DNA of 23,642 nucleotides from an uncultured Clostridia bacterium (GTDB lineage: Bacteria; Bacillota; Clostridia; TANB77; CAG-508), in NCBI GenBank assembly GCA_934122125.1, contig CAKOVW010000016.1, positions 1 through 23,642 on the forward strand. Reading direction: 5' to 3'. The translations under genes and the position numbers were made by a program. Of this stretch, positions 20,412 through 23,642 are shown in pieces. The notes under the pieces were generated by a model, which was not told where the DNA came from, did no database searches, and saw only the letters and a program-made list of their open reading frames with translations. Numbering within the stretch: the stretch's first letter is position 1; each line of letters begins with the position of its first letter.

Positions 20412-21761
20412 ATGCCTGAGTATGTATATAGAGCAGTAACTAAAAGAGGGCAAATTGTACGTAATAAGGTTGAAGAAGTTAGTAAAAATACTTTAATAAA
20501 AAAGCTAAAAGCAAATGACTTATTACCAATAGAAGTTATACAAATTAATTATAACAGTAGAAAAGGTAGAGTGCCAAAAAAGAATATTATAGATATAGAT
20601 GATATAATGAAAACAGCTAATTCAGCTAATATTCTTCAAGGAAGAGAAGAATATAAACCAAGCTCAAAAGAAAAACTTAATTTGCTTTTAGCAGCTGGAC
20701 AGAAAATAACAACAAGAGATGTTATTATATTTACCCAAAATTTCTATTTATTAAAAAGAGCAAACTTTAACAATATTCATGCTTTAACTACAATAATAAA
20801 TAGTACTGATAACTTATCTTTTAAAGGTGTTTTAGAGGATATATTAGCAGGTGTAGAAAATGGAGATTATATGTATTCAACCATGGAATACTATTCTAAT
20901 ATATTTCCATATGTATATATAAACATGATAAAAGTAGGAGAACTATCTGGTTCCCTTACTAATTCACTAGAGCAAGCTGTACAATACTTGGAAGACACAA
21001 CAACAAGGAACAAAAAAATAAGAGGAATATTAATTCCTAATATTGGTCAATTTGTTGCAATACTTGTGTTATTAATTTTTGGTACTATATATATATTGCC
21101 AGAAATACAAAAAGTATTTAATTCAATAGGACAAGGAGTTAAATTGCCAGACCCAACATTAAAATTTATGGCATTTGTAGATTGGCTAACTATGTATTGG
21201 TACGTTCCGGTTGGATTTATAGCAATAATTGTATTGCTAATAATTGGATATATTAGTACACCAAAAGGCAAATACAATTGGCACTACTTTAAATATACAG
21301 CTCCAATATTTGGAAGGCTAGTATTTGGAATTGACTTTTCAAGATTAATGAGAGCAATGCTTTTAAATTTAAAAAATGGAATGAGAATTCAAGATGCATT
21401 AAATGTTAGCAAATCAGTTACTAAAAACTATGTTATGCTTTCAATTATTGAAACATCAATAAATAACATTTTAATAGGTGAATCATGGATTCAACCATTT
21501 GAAAAGTCAGGATTATGCAGCTCAATGGAAATTGAAATGCTAAAAATAGGTATGCAAACAGACTTACCAGACATGATGGAAAAATTATTAGACTACATGG
21601 ATGTAGATATTCAAAATAGCTTAAACAAAATAATGAAAATACTTCCAGAAATTTCATATTCTTTTGTTGGAATATTGTTAATTATTTTAGTAGTAGTTTT
21701 ATTAGTACCATGTATACAACTATATATGGGAGAATTTATTATCGAAGGACTTGGATTATAA
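20412..21761 (+). CDS. pilC: PilC/GspF pilus platform protein
   Basis: The 449-residue protein begins with the short extended segment EYVYRAVTKRGQIVRNKVEE seen in PilC/GspF. Two T2SSF repeats follow: the first near KITTRDVIIFTQNFYLLKRA to IKVGELSGSLTNSLEQAVQY, the second near GIDFSRLMRAMLLNLKNGMR to MEIEMLKIGMQTDLPDMMEK. Membrane helices follow the first repeat, split the protein, and close it at the C-terminus (YSFVGILLIILVVVLLVPCI). PilC sits in the membrane and couples the ATPases to pilin polymerisation. AAAGGAGGT precedes the start. A terminator follows, marking the end of the operon. Confidence 0.9.
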   Translation: MPEYVYRAVTKRGQIVRNKVEEVSKNTLIKKLKANDLLPIEVIQINYNSRKGRVPKKNIIDIDDIMKTANSANILQGREEYKPSSKEKLNLLLAAGQKITTRDVIIFTQNFYLLKRANFNNIHALTTIINSTDNLSFKGVLEDILAGVENGDYMYSTMEYYSNIFPYVYINMIKVGELSGSLTNSLEQAVQYLEDTTTRNKKIRGILIPNIGQFVAILVLLIFGTIYILPEIQKVFNSIGQGVKLPDPTLKFMAFVDWLTMYWYVPVGFIAIIVLLIIGYISTPKGKYNWHYFKYTAPIFGRLVFGIDFSRLMRAMLLNLKNGMRIQDALNVSKSVTKNYVMLSIIETSINNILIGESWIQPFEKSGLCSSMEIEMLKIGMQTDLPDMMEKLLDYMDVDIQNSLNKIMKILPEISYSFVGILLIILVVVLLVPCIQLYMGEFIIEGLGL

Positions 21762-21769
21762 TAAAAATA

Positions 21770-21798
21770 AAGCTCTGTTTTTTATAAACAGAGCTTTT
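21770..21798 (+). terminator. Terminator of the pilus operon
   Basis: AAGCTCTGTTT/AAACAGAGCTT (21770-21780, 21786-21796) pairs perfectly over 11 bases with a 5-base loop, followed by a short T-run. The hairpin core CTGTTT...AAACAG is also used at 7106-7119. Confidence 0.7.
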
Positions 21799-21818
21799 CA
21801 ACATGGAGAGAAAAAAAT

Positions 21819-22706
21819 ATGAAAATAGGTATAGATTTAGGTGGAAGCCATATAACAGTAGCAGTAGTAAATATACAAGGCAAAATAATAGAAAAAAATG
21901 AAATAGATTTAAAAAATGTGGAAGATATTGAAAATTTTATAATTAGTTACATCGAAAAAGAAATTACAAATTATATAAATAAATATAATGATATTGAAAG
22001 CATTGGAATAGCAAGCCCAGGAACACCTAAAGATGGGAAAATAACTAATATTGTTAATCTAGGAATAAATGAAATTAACATATCAGAAATATTAAAATCA
22101 AAATTTGAAATTAAAGTTAAGATAAAAAATGACGCAAAATGTGCTGCTATTGCAGAAAAACAATATGGGGCTCTAAAAGAATATCAAGATGCAGTGTTTT
22201 TATGTTTAGGAACAGGGATTGGCGGAGCAGTGTTTATGGGCAACAAAGAACTAAAGCCAATTAAAAATCCAGGAATGGAAATGGGACACATAGTAATCGA
22301 AAGAAATGGAATAAAATGTAACTGCGGAAAAAAAGGCTGTTTTGAAACTTATTGTTCTATAAAAAGACTAAAAAATAGTTTAACAGAGGCAATGAATATA
22401 TCTAAACAAACAGATGGAAGAGAACTTATAGAAATGCTGAGAAAAAACAAGGATGAAAAAATACAAGAAATATTAGATGAATATATAAATAATCTAATTA
22501 TAGGACTTTCAAATATTATAGATGTTTTTGAACCACAGGCAATATGCTTAGGTGGTGGTTTTACATATTTTGAAGATATATTATATAAAAAATTCTTGGA
22601 CAAATATTATAATAGAAAATATGCTTTTAACAAAGATAGGCTTCCTGACATAAAATTGGCAGTATTAGGAAATGATGCTGGTATAATAGGTGCTACACTT
22701 ATATAA
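21819..22706 (+). CDS. ROK family sugar kinase (glucokinase-like)
   Basis: The 295-residue protein has the ATP-phosphate motif IGIDLGGSHITVAVVN at its start, a second nucleotide motif LCLGTGIGGAVFM, and the ROK zinc site: His in EMGHIVIE followed by Cys167, Cys169 and Cys174 in CNCGKKGC, then FETYCS. The substrate-site EMGH is intact, as is the C-terminal GGGF. ROK kinases phosphorylate glucose, N-acetylglucosamine, N-acetylmannosamine or allose, or act as repressors when an HTH is fused; no HTH is present. The exact sugar cannot be read. It lies after the pilus terminator with ribosome site GGAGAG and no sugar-pathway neighbours in view. Confidence 0.87.
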   Translation: MKIGIDLGGSHITVAVVNIQGKIIEKNEIDLKNVEDIENFIISYIEKEITNYINKYNDIESIGIASPGTPKDGKITNIVNLGINEINISEILKSKFEIKVKIKNDAKCAAIAEKQYGALKEYQDAVFLCLGTGIGGAVFMGNKELKPIKNPGMEMGHIVIERNGIKCNCGKKGCFETYCSIKRLKNSLTEAMNISKQTDGRELIEMLRKNKDEKIQEILDEYINNLIIGLSNIIDVFEPQAICLGGGFTYFEDILYKKFLDKYYNRKYAFNKDRLPDIKLAVLGNDAGIIGATLI

Positions 22707-22730
22707 TCCTTAAATGAGTTAAAAAATGAC

Positions 22731-22746
22731 AGTAAATTTATTTACT
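22731..22746. repeat. Short inverted repeat upstream of the surface protein
   Basis: AGTAAAT/ATTTACT (seven bases each, 2-base gap) lies just upstream of the predicted promoter at 22755. It is a possible operator. Confidence 0.3.
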
Positions 22747-22754
22747 AAAATCTA

Positions 22755-22783
22755 TTGCAAAATTAAAAGGGTTATATTATTAT
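22755..22783 (+). promoter_or_regulatory. Probable promoter of the pilin-leader surface protein
   Basis: TTGCAA (22755-22760), 17 bases, TATTAT (22778-22783); a TATAAT three bases further on is an alternative -10. The start codon is about 45 bases downstream. Confidence 0.4.
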
Positions 22784-22828
22784 AATTACATCACAAATCC
22801 AAAGAAAAATAAAAGAAAGAGGTACAAA

Positions 22829-23642
22829 ATGATAAAAGCTAAAAATCAAAAAGGCATAACATTAATTGCATTAGTAATAACAATAGTAGTGTTATTAATA
22901 TTAGCAGGAGTAAGTATAAACACTCTATTTAATGATAATGGAATAATAAACTCAGCTAGTAAAAGCGGAGATAAATATAAGATGGAAGCAGTAAGGGAGC
23001 AAATAGAAGCAGAAAGAGTAAATTGGGAAGCTGATAGAGTAGTAGATAATACTAAAAAAGTAGAGGATTTTTTTGATGCTTTAGAAAAGGCAGATATAAT
23101 AGATAGTGCAAAAGAAGATGTAGGAGAACCAGAAACTACAACAGAGGGAGAAAATGAAATAACAAAATATGAAATAACAACTAAAGAAGGGTATATAGTA
23201 GAAGTAATAATAACTAAAAAGCCAGATGGGTCAACAGCAATAACAATAGGAGATATAGAAGAAAGTAAAAATCCATTGCCAAATGATGAAATACCTCCAC
23301 AAGAAGCAGAAGTAAATTTTAGCACAACAGTAGCTACAATAGATAAAGAAATGACAGCAACAGTAACATTAAAAGATAATGGAAGTGGAATAAACGTAAG
23401 TAAAAGTAAATGGATATTTAATCAAACAAGTACAGCAATAGGAACAGTAGAAAGCAGTTACACAAATACATTTACAAGTGCAACAGAAACAATAAAATTA
23501 ATACCAAATACACTTGGAAGTTGGTATTTACACATACTATCAGTAGACAAAAAAGGTAATAAAAAAGAAACAATAAAAGGAGCTGTAAGAGTATCAACAA
23601 CATGGAGTCAAAGTAAAACAACAGTAACAAATGGAGTAACTA
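22829..23642 (+). CDS. Pilin-leader surface protein with Ig-like region, 3' end beyond window
   Basis: The frame is open from ATG 22829 (AAAGAGG six bases upstream) to the window end, at least 271 residues. The leader MIKAKNQKG is followed by ITLIALVITIVVLLILAGVS and NTLFNDNGIINSASKSG, nearly the same as the major pilin N-terminus. A charged region with Glu/Thr-rich linkers (about 70-150) follows. Then comes a beta-rich region beginning about residue 165 (VATIDKEMTATVTLKDNGSG, later TLGSWYLHILSVDKKGNKKE), which resembles the Ig-like repeats of large clostridial adhesins. It is much larger than a pilin. It is probably processed by the same prepilin peptidase and either held in the membrane or carried on the pilus. 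It has its own promoter. Confidence 0.8.
   Translation, partial: MIKAKNQKGITLIALVITIVVLLILAGVSINTLFNDNGIINSASKSGDKYKMEAVREQIEAERVNWEADRVVDNTKKVEDFFDALEKADIIDSAKEDVGEPETTTEGENEITKYEITTKEGYIVEVIITKKPDGSTAITIGDIEESKNPLPNDEIPPQEAEVNFSTTVATIDKEMTATVTLKDNGSGINVSKSKWIFNQTSTAIGTVESSYTNTFTSATETIKLIPNTLGSWYLHILSVDKKGNKKETIKGAVRVSTTWSQSKTTVTNGVT

Noticed and set aside
22846..23325. A 159-codon open frame on the minus strand
   Set aside because: It is the complement of the pilin-leader surface protein, with Ser/Ile-rich shadow composition and no ribosome site.

Overview
The window comes from a very AT-rich, low-GC Gram-positive bacterium, most likely an uncultured or gut-type member of the Clostridia. 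The evidence is the strong AGGAGG ribosome sites, a SpoVB-type flippase next to an HU gene, a pair of consensus Spo0A boxes, a D-aspartate-ligase-like wall enzyme, and pilins with the KGITLIALV leader common in gut Clostridia. No species can be named from this sequence alone.

Layout. At 1-2214 (minus, cut by the window edge) lies a VirD4/TraG-type type IV coupling protein with N-terminal membrane helices. At 2368-7031 (plus) is an envelope/chromosome block: a SpoVB/MurJ-like flippase, HU, an alanine-racemase-fold enzyme and an ATP-grasp ligase resembling Enterococcus faecium D-aspartate ligase. At 7196-8720 is a decayed integrative element. It is bounded by 71-bp direct repeats (67 identities) that contain the 3' end and the terminator of the tRNA-Leu(TAA) gene at 8707-8794. 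Inside are the last ~25 codons of a tyrosine recombinase, a small membrane protein and a broken relative of it, a Cro/CI-like HTH gene, and a compact two-RNA locus with the architecture of an Fst/par type I toxin-antitoxin system. That locus has a 22-residue hydrophobic peptide gene on the minus strand and a convergent ~80-nt antisense RNA on the plus strand. They share a bidirectional terminator, and direct repeats make the small RNA complementary to the toxin start region.

At 9076-12360 are housekeeping and small genes: a Spo0A-box-preceded 99-aa protein, a 72-aa protein overlapping a family I inorganic pyrophosphatase, a membrane TPR protein and undecaprenyl-diphosphatase. At 12598-21761 is a type IV pilus operon: PilM-PilN fusion, PilO, PilP-like, major pilin, prepilin peptidase, two minor pilins, PilB, PilT and PilC. 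It is preceded by a promoter and three TTACAA repeats on an 11-bp period. No secretin is seen, as expected for a single-membrane cell. A ROK sugar kinase (21819-22706) and the start of a pilin-leader surface protein with an Ig-like region (22829 to the window end) follow.

The most notable parts are the par-like toxin-antitoxin locus inside the tRNA-Leu island remnant, the prepilin peptidase without its GxGD motif, the PilM-PilN fusion, and the racemase plus D-amino-acid ligase pair. All functional statements are read from sequence by eye; no database search was run.
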